A stretch of 64,000 nucleotides of DNA, taken from Aquabacter sp040049275. Its GTDB lineage: Bacteria; Pseudomonadota; Alphaproteobacteria; Rhizobiales; Xanthobacteraceae. The notes below the pieces were generated by a model that saw only the letters and a list, made by a program, of their open reading frames with translations, was not told the origin of the DNA and did not search any database. The stretch covers positions 310,001 through 374,000 of the forward strand of contig NZ_JBDZDT010000003.1 in the NCBI RefSeq assembly GCF_040049275.1, written 5' to 3'. How positions within the stretch are numbered: position 1 is the stretch's first letter; each line of letters opens with the position of its first letter. A program made the translations under genes and the position numbers. This document shows positions 1 through 8,799 of the stretch, one piece after another.

Positions 1-1
1 C

Positions 2-814
2 AGCGCCGACACCATGCCCCCGCCCCCGCCGCCGCGCGCCAAGGCGAGCAATGAGGAGGTGTTCTGGGCCTGGACGCCCTGGATCATCCTCTCGGCGGTG
101 GTGTTCATCTGGGGCACCGGCTGGTTCAAGGCGCTGGTGAACCCCATCTTCACCATCAACTGGCCCATCGCCGGCCTCCACAACATGATCCAGAAGGTGC
201 CCCCGGTGGTGGCGAAGCCCGCCACGGAGGGCGCCGTCTTCGCCTTCACCTACCTGTCCTTCACCGGCACGGGCATCCTGATCGCCGCCGTCCTCGCGGC
301 CATCGTCATGCGCTTCTCGCCGCTGCGCCTCATCACGGCGTATCTTCAGACGCTGTGGGTGCTGCGCTATTCGCTCATCACCATCGCGGCCATGCTCGCC
401 ATCGGCACCCTGACCCGCTTCTCGGGTCTCGATGCGACGCTGGGGCTCGCCTTCGCCCATGCCGGGGTGCTCTATCCCTTCTTCGGCACGCTGCTGGGCT
501 GGCTGGGCGTCGCGCTGACGGGGTCGGACACCGCCTCCAACGTGCTGTTTGGCGGATTGCAGAAGATCACGTCCGAGCAACTGGGCCTCAGCCCCATCCT
601 CATGGGCGCCGCCAACTCCTCCGGCGGCGTCATGGGCAAGATGATCGACGCGCAGTCCATCGTGGTGGCCTCCACCGCCACCAACTGGTTCGGCCATGAA
701 GGCACGATCCTGCGCTTCGTGTTCTGGCACTCCATCGCGCTGGCCTGTCTGGTCGGCGTGCTGGTGATGCTCCAGGCCTATGTCTGGCCGTTCACCGCCA
801 TGGTCATCCACTGA
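2..814 (+). CDS. lldP: L-lactate permease, C-terminal half (cut by window edge)
   Basis: Lactate permease (LctP/LldP family), an inner-membrane carrier taking up L-lactate or glycolate with protons. The reading frame is open from base 2, so the start lies outside the window; about 270 of the usual roughly 550 residues are present. Family marks are the segments GSDTASNVLFGGLQ and AANSSGGVMGKMIDAQS, followed by STATNWFGHEG and a last hydrophobic helix. Several hydrophobic segments separate short polar loops. The ATG at 14 is internal and follows a proline-rich cytoplasmic loop; it is unlikely to be the real start. A strong hairpin follows the stop. Identification is firm at family level; the exact substrate is inferred from the family. 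Confidence 0.9.
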   Translation, partial: SADTMPPPPPPRAKASNEEVFWAWTPWIILSAVVFIWGTGWFKALVNPIFTINWPIAGLHNMIQKVPPVVAKPATEGAVFAFTYLSFTGTGILIAAVLAAIVMRFSPLRLITAYLQTLWVLRYSLITIAAMLAIGTLTRFSGLDATLGLAFAHAGVLYPFFGTLLGWLGVALTGSDTASNVLFGGLQKITSEQLGLSPILMGAANSSGGVMGKMIDAQSIVVASTATNWFGHEGTILRFVFWHSIALACLVGVLVMLQAYVWPFTAMVIH

Positions 815-825
815 GCAGACATTTA

Positions 826-849
826 CCCCGCCATCGCGAGATGGCGGGG
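826..849. terminator. Hairpin between convergent genes
   Basis: A perfect 10-bp stem (CCCCGCCATC / GATGGCGGGG) with a GCGA loop lies 12 bases after the lactate permease stop and 14 bases before the 3' end of the convergent extensin-like gene. The downstream side has only a short T stretch on the plus strand, so it is a likely but not canonical bidirectional terminator. Confidence 0.6.
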
Positions 850-863
850 ACTTTCGCACGCCC

Positions 864-2066
864 TCAGTCCGCTCCCGGCTCCGCCCTGGGAAGCGGGATG
901 GTGGAGGGCTGAGGGATCGGCACGGAATAATATTTCCGGTTGGCGATCGACCCCGTTTCGAACGGGCCGACGCTCCGGGACGCTGCTCCCGGCGCGTAGG
1001 ACATGGGGCCGGGCGGGCGCAGCACGTTGGGCTGGGGCACCGCCCCCGGCGGTAGCAATACTGGCTGGTGCGCATCGCCTGGCGGCGGATAGGCGCGCTG
1101 CGGCGCGCCATAGGACGGCGCCGGCCCGTATTGCGGGTTCTGCGCGTAAGGCGGCTGCGGCATGCGGGGGTGCTGCACCTGAGGCTGCTGCATCTGGGGC
1201 TGCGGCGTATCCGGCTGGTCGTCCTCCTGCTCCGGCGGGTGGGGCAGGATGTCGAGGGGGGCGCCGGCGGGCGCATTGGCCGGCATGGAGGGCGCGGGCT
1301 CGGGGCGCGACAGCGGCGGCGGGCCGGAGGGCGGGGCGATCATGGGCGCGCCATAGGGCGGCCCGGGCTGGCGCGCCATCAGAACCGGCGGCGCCATGGG
1401 CTTGGGCTCCGGCTTGCAGATGGTCCGCCCCTTGGCGTGGCGCATCAGGTCCACATGGATGTGGTCGTAATGATAGATGTTGGAGCCCGGCGCCAGGATG
1501 GTGGTGAACACGTCGCATGCGCCCGCCTGCACCTGGAGCAGGAAGCCGCGCGCCTCCTGGGGGCCCTTCCAATTGTCCTTCACCGTCAGCGTGCGGCCGT
1601 CGGCGAAGGTGAAGGCGCCCACATCCAGCGCATTGCCGAAGGCGTGCTCGGAAATCTTTGCTGAGGGGTCACCGTTCATGCCGCGGCACGAATAGGAGGA
1701 CATCTGCTTGATGCCCACCACCGGTTGGCCCATCCAGGCCATGGCGGCGGGCTGCACCACCTGGTCCATCCACACATTCAGGTTGCGGATCATCGGGCAG
1801 GCGAGGGTCGCCGCAGGCTTCACCTCGATGGCGCCGTCCTCAAGGGCGGCGACCTTGAAGGGATGCTCCATGCCGCAGACGCCGCGATTGATGGCGCTCA
1901 CGGGCTCCACATAGGCGGAGACCGTCACGCCCTTCTCGGCGATGCACCTCTCCTCTGCCTCGGCGCGCCAGGGCTCCCGTCGGTCGAACATATCGAAACG
2001 ACAGCCCGACAGGAGCCCCACGCAGACGAGCGGGGCTACGAAATACCTGAATACTCCGCGCGTCAT
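864..2066 (-). CDS. Extensin-like family lipoprotein
   Basis: Extensin-like C-terminal domain protein (PF06904 type), common in alphaproteobacteria and thought to be an envelope or peptidoglycan-associated metallopeptidase-like fold. From the second in-frame ATG the protein begins with a hydrophobic leader ending in the lipobox LLSGC, so an outer-membrane lipoprotein is likely. The conserved core lies at roughly residues 60-220 and includes SYSCR, SEHAFGNALDVGAF and a YHYDHIHVDL stretch. The last ~170 residues are Pro/Gln-rich low complexity. An ATG at 2081 is an alternative start; neither has a strong ribosome binding site. The function beyond the family is not known. Confidence 0.85.
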   Translation of the reverse strand: MTRGVFRYFVAPLVCVGLLSGCRFDMFDRREPWRAEAEERCIAEKGVTVSAYVEPVSAINRGVCGMEHPFKVAALEDGAIEVKPAATLACPMIRNLNVWMDQVVQPAAMAWMGQPVVGIKQMSSYSCRGMNGDPSAKISEHAFGNALDVGAFTFADGRTLTVKDNWKGPQEARGFLLQVQAGACDVFTTILAPGSNIYHYDHIHVDLMRHAKGRTICKPEPKPMAPPVLMARQPGPPYGAPMIAPPSGPPPLSRPEPAPSMPANAPAGAPLDILPHPPEQEDDQPDTPQPQMQQPQVQHPRMPQPPYAQNPQYGPAPSYGAPQRAYPPPGDAHQPVLLPPGAVPQPNVLRPPGPMSYAPGAASRSVGPFETGSIANRKYYSVPIPQPSTIPLPRAEPGAD

Positions 2067-2189
2067 GGGGGCACCATGCACGGGCGGTCGTTGAGATCGG
2101 GTTAAGAGCGCGGAGGCGTCCCCACTGCCCCTCCCGGAAGGGGGGAACGGAGATAAAGGCGTAGCAAAGCAAAACGGAACGCGGACGCC

Positions 2190-2218
2190 TTGCGTCCCGG
2201 CAAGCGAGTCGATATAGA
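2190..2218 (+). promoter_or_regulatory. Promoter of tRNA-Val
   Basis: TTGCGT (2190-2195) and TATAGA (2213-2218) separated by exactly 17 bases, with the tRNA starting 18 bases after the -10 box. This fits a housekeeping sigma-70 type promoter for the tRNA gene. Confidence 0.6.
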
Positions 2219-2235
2219 GGCGCCTCCCGGCGGAT

Positions 2236-2310
<75 letters not shown>

Positions 2311-2343
2311 TCCGCACCTTCAGCACCCTCCGTCTTGGCAGCT

Positions 2344-3327
2344 TCAGAACTGCCAGCCCGCCGGCACCCAGAGGTAGCCCGTCTCTGTCTTGAGCAGGTG
2401 GCCGAGGCCGGGGAACGGGTAGTGGAAGCCGAGCACCGGAATCCGCTCGGCTGCCGCCTGGTCGAATATCCGGCGGCGCGCGCTCAAGGCGGCGTCCTTG
2501 TCCCGGTCGGGTCCCGGCTTCCAGGGGCGATCGACATTGATGACGGGGTGGTAGGCGAGGTCGGCCGTCAGCAGCAATTGGTCTCTCCCCGAATGGACCA
2601 GGAATGAGACCATGCCCGGCGTATGGCCGGATGCCGCGATGGTGGTGAGACCCGGCACGATCTCCGCCCCCGCCTCATAAAGTTCGATATCCCTGGCGAC
2701 AGGTTCGACGCTTTGCTTGATCGCCGCGCCGAACCGTCGCCGGAAATCTTCCGGCACCGGCATGTACGAGAGATCGGGATCGTTGCGGACGAAGAAGTCC
2801 CAATCGGCCTTTGGCGCGAAAACCGTCGCGCGCGGGAATGCCCTGCCGCCCTGGGCGGTCCGCAGATTGCCCACATGGTCCGGATGCGTGTGCGACACGA
2901 CGACAACGTCGATATCGCTCGCCGTCAGGCCGATCGCAGCCAGATTGGCAAAGATCTGCCCTCCGTTCGGGCCCATGGTCTGCCCGGCACCGGCTTCCAG
3001 CAGAATGCGCCTGCCGCCTGTTTCGATGAGCAGCGTGTTCAGGTTCAGCGTCATGTGGTCGGCGGGCAGGAAGGCACGCCTCAGCGCCTCCTGCAGTTCG
3101 GCCTCCGGCGCGTCGCTGGCATAAACGCGCGGCGGCCCGCCAATGACGCCGTCACTGAGGACGGTCGCGCTGATCTCTCCGACCCGGAAGCGATAATGGC
3201 CGGCATTGCCGCGGATGGCCGCCGGCGTCTGCGCGCTGGCGGGCTGGGCGGCGCCGACAAGAAGGCCGGAACTGCCGGCTAAGGCGGACAGCACGAGCGC
3301 GCGGCGGTTCAAGGTGGGAGCTGTCAT
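2344..3327 (-). CDS. MBL-fold metallo-hydrolase with Tat-like signal
   Basis: Metallo-beta-lactamase fold hydrolase of 327 residues, probably periplasmic. The N-terminus has a twin-arginine type leader (NRRALVLSAL, then a hydrophobic run ending QPASAQ). The zinc motif SHTHPDHVGN is at about residue 140; further metal ligands are expected in SGHTPGM and in the C-terminal FHYPFPGLGH. I chose the ATG at 3327 rather than the one at 3387 because the signal peptide then starts correctly. A LysR gene is transcribed divergently 112 bases away and is the likely regulator. The substrate is unknown; relatives include lactonases and other esterases. Confidence 0.85.
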   Translation of the reverse strand: MTAPTLNRRALVLSALAGSSGLLVGAAQPASAQTPAAIRGNAGHYRFRVGEISATVLSDGVIGGPPRVYASDAPEAELQEALRRAFLPADHMTLNLNTLLIETGGRRILLEAGAGQTMGPNGGQIFANLAAIGLTASDIDVVVVSHTHPDHVGNLRTAQGGRAFPRATVFAPKADWDFFVRNDPDLSYMPVPEDFRRRFGAAIKQSVEPVARDIELYEAGAEIVPGLTTIAASGHTPGMVSFLVHSGRDQLLLTADLAYHPVINVDRPWKPGPDRDKDAALSARRRIFDQAAAERIPVLGFHYPFPGLGHLLKTETGYLWVPAGWQF

Positions 3328-3438
3328 CTTCGTCTCGCTTGGCAGGGTCGCTTGCGACCGGTCCCGCCCTACATGACACTGCGTCATTGCTTGGATAAGA
3401 TCGATAAATCCGAACAGCTTGATAGGCTGTACTTTGCA

Positions 3439-4335
3439 ATGCGCCCACTCCGCCTCGATAGCCTCGATGTCTTCGCTTCGATCGTCAGCTGCGGCGGCTT
3501 CCGCGCGGCGGCAGCCGAGCGTCGCGTGTCATCTGCCGCTCTCAGCCAAAGCATCCGTTCGCTTGAGGACGCCCTCGGCATCAGGCTGCTGAACCGGACG
3601 ACACGAAGCGTGGCTCCGACTGAGGCAGGAGCGCGCTTGCTGGAGCGGCTGGCTCCCGCCTTGCGGGACATCCGGGCGGCGATCGACGATCTGAACCAGC
3701 TGCGCGAGAAGCCAACCGGGACACTTCGCATCAACGCTCCGGGTCCAGCTGTCGACCACGTTCTATGCCCGCTCATCTTCGACTTCATGCGGACCTATCC
3801 GGAAGTCAAAGTCGAACTGGTCAGTGACGCCGCCATCGTCGACATCGTCCAGCAGGGCTTCGATGCGGGTGTCCGCTTCGGCAGGCAGCTGGAGCAGGAC
3901 ATGATCGCCGTGCCTCTGGGGCCGCGATTGCGATATGCGATCGCCGCATCCCCAAGCTATCTGAAGATCAGAGGCGTGCCTTCGGCCCCTCCGGACCTGA
4001 TGGGTCATGACTGCATCCGTCGCCTCTTCCCCGGCGGGACGATGGCCACGTGGCGGTTTGAGAAGGATAGCGAAAGCTTGGAGATCCATCCCGAAGGCCG
4101 CCTGACGTTGAGTTCAGCCCATCAGGAGCTGCAGGCCGCGCTGGCCGGGCAAGGCATTGCCCACGTGTTCGAGGATTATGCAAAGCCGCACGTGGAAGAT
4201 GGCAGCCTGGTCGAGCTGTTGCGCGATTGGAGCCCGCAGATGCCGAGTTGGTTTCTCTACTATCCCAATCGTCGGCATCCAAGCGCAGCCATGGCTGCCT
4301 TCCTCCAGCATATCCGCGTGTTCGAGTGGTCCTGA
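3439..4335 (+). CDS. LysR-family transcriptional regulator
   Basis: LysR-type regulator of 298 residues. The winged-helix DNA-binding domain occupies residues 1-60 (SLDVFASIVSCGGFRAAAAE, then SQSIRSLEDALGIRLLNRTT). The substrate-binding domain starts at about residue 90 with TGTLRINAP. The ATG at 3439 gives the canonical N-terminus (MRPLRLDSLDVF); an ATG 29 codons upstream is unlikely. The gene is divergent from the MBL-fold hydrolase, and the intergenic space should carry its operator. The sequence resembles the CrgA/DsdC-like branch with short N-termini. The inducer is unknown. Confidence 0.88.
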   Translation: MRPLRLDSLDVFASIVSCGGFRAAAAERRVSSAALSQSIRSLEDALGIRLLNRTTRSVAPTEAGARLLERLAPALRDIRAAIDDLNQLREKPTGTLRINAPGPAVDHVLCPLIFDFMRTYPEVKVELVSDAAIVDIVQQGFDAGVRFGRQLEQDMIAVPLGPRLRYAIAASPSYLKIRGVPSAPPDLMGHDCIRRLFPGGTMATWRFEKDSESLEIHPEGRLTLSSAHQELQAALAGQGIAHVFEDYAKPHVEDGSLVELLRDWSPQMPSWFLYYPNRRHPSAAMAAFLQHIRVFEWS

Positions 4336-4451
4336 GGGGCAGAGCTAGGCATCCTTGCAGGGTGGCCCGGTTTTGAATGAAGAGCGCATAAGGCGGTCGG
4401 CTGCCGACAAAAATCTGCAGCGCGTCCGCCCACACCGTGGGCCGCGGCGCC

Positions 4452-7304
4452 TCAGATCAGGACGCCGTGGCCCGAGGCGCTGGTGAAGTCCAGTTGCACC
4501 ACCAGGTCGTTGTAGTCGAGGTCGCCCCCGCCATAGAGATCCTCCCACCCCCAGGTGTTGAGGCCGTAGCTCCAGAGATGGGCGACGTTCGTCCCGTCCA
4601 CCTGCTCATTGCCCGAGGCAAAGGCATAATAGGTGTGGGGCGTCGCGCCCGACTGGGCGTTGGTGAGGACCATGGCGATGAGGTCGCCCTGGTCCACATG
4701 GAGCAGGCCGGTCTCAGCGAACTGGCCGAAGCCCGGTCCCGCAATCTCCTTGCCGCCACTGGCTAGCTCGTAGGCGCGACCCGCGGCGAGCTCCTTATAG
4801 CCCGCCTCCCCCGGCCGGACGCCGTTGATGGTCCCATCCAGCGTGTCCACCTGGTAGAAGCTGACGGACAGGCCATCGCTCGCCCCGCTCTGGCGCAGCC
4901 GCACCACGGCGATCTGGTCGTCGGCGCCGCCCGCATTGGCGGCGATGGCCACGGGCCGGGCCAGTTCCACCGCGCTGTCGGCGTGCGCATCGACGAAATC
5001 CACGAAGCCGTATTCGCTGGAAAGGCGCGCCTGCGGGGTCGTGCCCGCGGCGCCGTCGATGGTGACCGAGAAGGCCGAGCCGGCCGCGGCGTCGATCTCA
5101 TGGGGCCGGACCTGGGACAGCCCGTCGAACTGCAGGACGAGATTGGGGTCGAAATCCTGCTGCAGCACCTGCTGGGCGAACTGGCGCGTCCAGGCCTGCG
5201 CCTCGGTGGCGCCTTCCAAGCCGGAGAAGCCGCTGGCGCCGGCATGGACCGAGACGGACGCATGGTCGGCGAGCACCGCCTGGGCGATGAGCGACTGGCT
5301 CACCGCGCTCACAAGACCGCCCCCGCTTTCACTCGCGAGCGAAGGCGCATGGGAAGAGGTCTGCGTATGCGCGATGGCGGTCAGCGCCCGCGCCAGCAGC
5401 ACCCCGTTGGGCGTGCCGAGGCCGGTCACGAGGTCATAGCCCGGCGTCGCCGAATAGCCATAGCCGGTGGGAGTGATGAAGGTGCCGCCGTCGCTGTTGG
5501 TGGTACCGCCATAGACGAAGCTGGAGATGTTGTTGCCGATGGTGATGTCGTTGAACGCGCCGGGGGCGATGACGGCGGCCTGGTAGAGCAGGTCCGTCAT
5601 GTAGCCGAGGCGCGGCAGGCCCTGGTCGGCGAAGATGGCGTTGATCTGGACACCCAGCGAGGCCCAGAGCGGGGTCGCCGCGCTGGTGCCGAAATCGTAC
5701 CAGGTGTCCTGCATGTCGGGGCTGAGGGTGGTGTATTGCAGGTTGCCGCCGGCATTGGCGGAGACGTCCGGGCTGCCGCGGCCGATGCCGCCGTCCGGCC
5801 CAACGCTGTGGGGGGTGAGGCCGAAATCCTGCTGATAGTCGGGAACCGGCTGGGTGATGTCGACGCCGCCGGTGCCGGTCTCGTTGGTGACATAACCCGG
5901 GTTCAGCGCATGGCCCGCCAGCACATACTGGTTCCACACCGTCTCCAGGAAGACGGAGAGCGCGTCGGCATCGGTGGGCAGGGTGCGCAGCCCCCCGGCC
6001 ACGAAGGTCGCGAGCATGGAGCGGTTCAGCGCATCCGCCTCGGCCACGTAGGAGGTGAGGGTGGGATCCAGCTCCGCCTGGGACGGCGTCGAGAGGGAGG
6101 TGCCTCCCACCACCACCGCATAGGGGCTGAGATTGTTCTGCCACACATTGGTGAGGCCGTTGCCGATCTGCGCGCCCGAGCCGCCGTCCGAGGCGTCGTT
6201 GAACATGGTGAGGTTGCGCAGCGCGGCGTCGACGAAGAGTTCACGATAGGCGTCCAGGAAGGGCGAACCCGGCGCGGGCGAGAGGCTGTCGGTCCAGGAG
6301 GAGGAGATCACCGCCGGATCGTGGGCCATGTCCCAGATGGCGCCCTGATAGCCGGTGAAGTTGCTCTGGCTGGCGAAGCCGTGGCCGCTATAGAGGCCGA
6401 TGGTGGAGTCCGGATTGATGGCGGCGACCACGCCCACATCCAGGGAGCGCTCGCCCGCCCGGTCCTCCGCGCCGTCCCAGATCTGGGTGCCCACATGATA
6501 ATAGGGCGCGCTCGACGTGAGGCCTGCGCGGGTGCGGAAATTGTCCAGGAGGGTCTGGAAGTCGGACGGCGTGTCGGCGGGAAGCGCGGCGCCGATGGCC
6601 GGCTCCACCAGCCCGATGATGCCCGTGGGCAGCAGGGCATCCCCCTGGAGCGGGAAATTGTAGAGCGCCGCGATCTGGCTCGCATAATAGCTCTGGAAGC
6701 CGAGGGACGAATTGCCGGGGCTCTGGGGCCCCGGCTTGAGGGAGGCCTCGTGCGAGGTGGCGGGGTCCGATGCGGGCGTGGTGAACCAGTCCACCCACAG
6801 TCCCTTCACCAGCCCGCTCCAGGCGTCGGGAAGGTGGAGCTCGCCGTCCCAGTACATGGCCCAGGGATTGTCCGCCGTGCCGCCGACCCATCGCAGGTCC
6901 TGGCCGGTGAGGTCGTGGAATTCCTGGGGCGTGAGGCTGACCCACAGCGTGCGGGACTCGGCGCTGCTCACATAGCCGGTGCCGGCGGCCTCGACAGCGA
7001 TGCCGAGCGAGGAGAGGCCGGTGCGGATCGTGTCATAGTTCGCCTGGGAGCCGCCATAGGTGGTCCAGAGCTCCCCTTTCGCATTGAGGTCTACGAGGGC
7101 TGCCTGGCGGTCCGCCCAGTCCAGGGACAACAGATCGGAAGGGTCGGTGACCCGGTCGATCATCAAAGCAAGGTTGATATGGACGTCGGCGGTCAGTGAA
7201 TAGGTGTTACCCGAGGTGAAGTCGAAAGCTTCGGGCACCGTTGTGGCGTCATTATACCGCCAGCTCAAGAAATTGACGTAAGAAGAATTGGCGACGTAGC
7301 CCAT
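4452..7304 (-). CDS. S53 (sedolisin-type) serine-carboxyl peptidase with DUF4114
   Basis: A 950-residue acid-type peptidase of the sedolisin family. A pro-domain-like region covers roughly residues 1-210. The catalytic Glu/Asp pair is in GERSLDVG (E285, D289) and the nucleophile is Ser541 in GTSAATP. The calcium site is recognisable as FNDITIG followed by TPGYDLVTGLGTPNG. From about residue 780 there is a second, all-beta region ending in WEDLYGGGDLDYNDLVVQ, which is a DUF4114 signature. No Sec or Tat signal is visible, so type I secretion through a C-terminal signal is an inference. The start at 7304 is set by a GGGAGG site nine bases upstream; the ATG at 7391 has none. It stands alone. Confidence 0.88.
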   Translation of the reverse strand: MGYVANSSYVNFLSWRYNDATTVPEAFDFTSGNTYSLTADVHINLALMIDRVTDPSDLLSLDWADRQAALVDLNAKGELWTTYGGSQANYDTIRTGLSSLGIAVEAAGTGYVSSAESRTLWVSLTPQEFHDLTGQDLRWVGGTADNPWAMYWDGELHLPDAWSGLVKGLWVDWFTTPASDPATSHEASLKPGPQSPGNSSLGFQSYYASQIAALYNFPLQGDALLPTGIIGLVEPAIGAALPADTPSDFQTLLDNFRTRAGLTSSAPYYHVGTQIWDGAEDRAGERSLDVGVVAAINPDSTIGLYSGHGFASQSNFTGYQGAIWDMAHDPAVISSSWTDSLSPAPGSPFLDAYRELFVDAALRNLTMFNDASDGGSGAQIGNGLTNVWQNNLSPYAVVVGGTSLSTPSQAELDPTLTSYVAEADALNRSMLATFVAGGLRTLPTDADALSVFLETVWNQYVLAGHALNPGYVTNETGTGGVDITQPVPDYQQDFGLTPHSVGPDGGIGRGSPDVSANAGGNLQYTTLSPDMQDTWYDFGTSAATPLWASLGVQINAIFADQGLPRLGYMTDLLYQAAVIAPGAFNDITIGNNISSFVYGGTTNSDGGTFITPTGYGYSATPGYDLVTGLGTPNGVLLARALTAIAHTQTSSHAPSLASESGGGLVSAVSQSLIAQAVLADHASVSVHAGASGFSGLEGATEAQAWTRQFAQQVLQQDFDPNLVLQFDGLSQVRPHEIDAAAGSAFSVTIDGAAGTTPQARLSSEYGFVDFVDAHADSAVELARPVAIAANAGGADDQIAVVRLRQSGASDGLSVSFYQVDTLDGTINGVRPGEAGYKELAAGRAYELASGGKEIAGPGFGQFAETGLLHVDQGDLIAMVLTNAQSGATPHTYYAFASGNEQVDGTNVAHLWSYGLNTWGWEDLYGGGDLDYNDLVVQLDFTSASGHGVLI

Positions 7305-7381
7305 AATATGCCTCCCAGCCCTTCGAAGCCCGGCGCAACGTGCTCCGAGGGGGGCCGGGAAGGCAAGCCTGAACCCAGAGC

Positions 7382-7472
7382 CAATCGACATTCAGAGATA
7401 AGCAGGTTCACCGTCTTTCCTGCCGTCATGGCCGGGCTTTGTGCCATCGTCCCCAAAAGTGAATGTCGATTG
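7382..7472. repeat. Short element with 13-bp terminal inverted repeats (copy 1)
   Basis: A 91-bp element bounded by a perfect inverted repeat CAATCGACATTCA (7382-7394) and TGAATGTCGATTG (7460-7472). Its interior matches the outer parts of a 176-bp element at 19406-19581 but lacks the central palindrome. It lies between the S53 peptidase start and the SDR stop. Confidence 0.8.
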
Positions 7473-7482
7473 CTCCTTGTGC

Positions 7483-8322
7483 TCAGCCCTTCAGGAAGGC
7501 CGCGAACGCCTCGCCATAATCCTTGTGCCAGCGCGAGAGCGGAGGCCGGTTCTCGGCGATGTCGCCGGCCGCCCAGAGGATGCGGCGCTCATCCATCTGG
7601 CGGGTCACGTCATTGTCCGGGCAGAGGATGTAGAAGTCGCCGGCGTCCACGCTCTTGAGCATGAAATCCACGGTCTGCTCGGGGGTCCAGGCCCCCTCCG
7701 GCTTCTCGGTGCGCCCGCGCGCGGTGAGCCCAGTAAAAACGAAGCCGGGGATGAAGAGGTGGGCGCTCACCTTGCAGCCCTCTGTGTTGCGCAGCTCGTG
7801 CTGGAGCGCCTCGGTGAACACCTTCACGCCAGCCTTGGACACATTGTAGGCGGGGTCGCCCGGCGGGGTGGTGATGCCCTGCTTGGAGCCGGTATTGATG
7901 ATGAGGCCGGGGGTGCTCTGGGCGATCATGTGCGGGCCGAACACCTGGGAGCCGTTGATGATACCCCAGAGGTTCACCTCGATCACGCGGCGCCAGGCTT
8001 CTGGGTCCGAGAACATGCTGGTTCCGTGGATGCCCGCATTGTTCATCAGCACGTCCACCGCGCCATAGGCCGCCCTCACCTCCCCTTCCAGCCGCTCCAG
8101 TTCCTCCCGGCGGCTCACATCCACCCCCGCCGCCATGGCCGCCCCGCCGAGGGCCGCTTTCGCTTTGTCCAGCCGCTCGCCGGGCAAATCAGCGATGCAC
8201 ACCTTCATGCCGAGCCCGGCGAAGCGCTGTGCCGCCGCAAAGCCAAGGCCGGAGGCGCCGCCGGTGATGACCGCGACCCGGCCGGGGGCAAGGGCGGGAT
8301 GGGAGAAGGAGGTCGAGGCCAT
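7483..8322 (-). CDS. SDR-family NAD(P)-dependent oxidoreductase
   Basis: Classical short-chain dehydrogenase/reductase of 279 residues, cytosolic. The nucleotide-binding motif TGGASGLG is at about residue 20. NNAG follows at about 93, the catalytic Ser is in INTGSKQG, and the catalytic YNVSK is at about 160. The acidic residue after beta-2 (IADLPG) suggests NAD(H) preference. The start is set by an AGGAG site six bases before the ATG at 8322. The substrate is unknown; the C-terminal region resembles SDRs annotated as glucose/ribitol or polyol dehydrogenases. It is divergent from the haem operon, with 149 bases between the starts. Confidence 0.87.
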   Translation of the reverse strand: MASTSFSHPALAPGRVAVITGGASGLGFAAAQRFAGLGMKVCIADLPGERLDKAKAALGGAAMAAGVDVSRREELERLEGEVRAAYGAVDVLMNNAGIHGTSMFSDPEAWRRVIEVNLWGIINGSQVFGPHMIAQSTPGLIINTGSKQGITTPPGDPAYNVSKAGVKVFTEALQHELRNTEGCKVSAHLFIPGFVFTGLTARGRTEKPEGAWTPEQTVDFMLKSVDAGDFYILCPDNDVTRQMDERRILWAAGDIAENRPPLSRWHKDYGEAFAAFLKG

Positions 8323-8471
8323 GATGGGCTCCTGCGGCTATAAGGTCGCTGCGGAAAAGAGCGCCCTTGCGCACCCGGCGCAAGGGCGGGATAGACTTGG
8401 CGCCGAACAAGATCGCGTCACCGCTGCCCTGCCGGCACGCCGCGATCCGACCGAAAAAATGGAGAGATTCC

Positions 8472-8789
8472 ATGTTCGTAGCCATGAACCGCTTCAAGGT
8501 GAAGGCGGGCTCCGAGGCCGAGTTCGAGCGCATCTGGCGCGAGCGGGACAGCCACCTCTCCACCGTTCCCGGCTTCGTGAAGTTCGATCTCCTGAAGGGT
8601 CCGGCCAAGGAGGACCATGTCCTCTATGCCTCCCACAGCCTCTGGCGCTCCAAAGCCGACTTCGAGGCCTGGACCCGCTCGGAGGCCTTCCGCGCCGCCC
8701 ATCGCGATGCCGGCAACAACAAGGTGCATTATCTCGGCCATCCCGAATTCGAGGGCTTCGAGAGCATCCTGTCCCAGAGCGCGTCGTGA
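8472..8789 (+). CDS. Haem-degrading monooxygenase, IsdG/HmuQ type (ABM domain)
   Basis: A 105-residue antibiotic-biosynthesis-monooxygenase fold protein closely resembling rhizobial HmuQ/HmuD and the IsdG family, which open the haem ring to release iron. The catalytic triad of that family is present with the right spacing: Asn6, Trp67 and His77 (FEAWTRSEAFRAAH). The ATG at 8472 is preceded by GGAGAG with five bases of spacing; an upstream in-frame ATG at 8367 lies in a non-conserved extension. Only ten bases separate the stop from hemH, so the two are very likely co-transcribed. The haem-degrading role is inferred from the triad and from family knowledge. Confidence 0.85.
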   Translation: MFVAMNRFKVKAGSEAEFERIWRERDSHLSTVPGFVKFDLLKGPAKEDHVLYASHSLWRSKADFEAWTRSEAFRAAHRDAGNNKVHYLGHPEFEGFESILSQSAS

Positions 8790-8799
8790 GCCTCCGCCC

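Noticed and set aside
4983..7199. A 738-codon open frame on the plus strand opposite the S53 peptidase gene
   Set aside because: It is the antisense shadow of a high-GC gene: Arg/Gly/Ala-rich, with no recognisable domain, while the opposite strand has complete S53 motifs and a good ribosome site.
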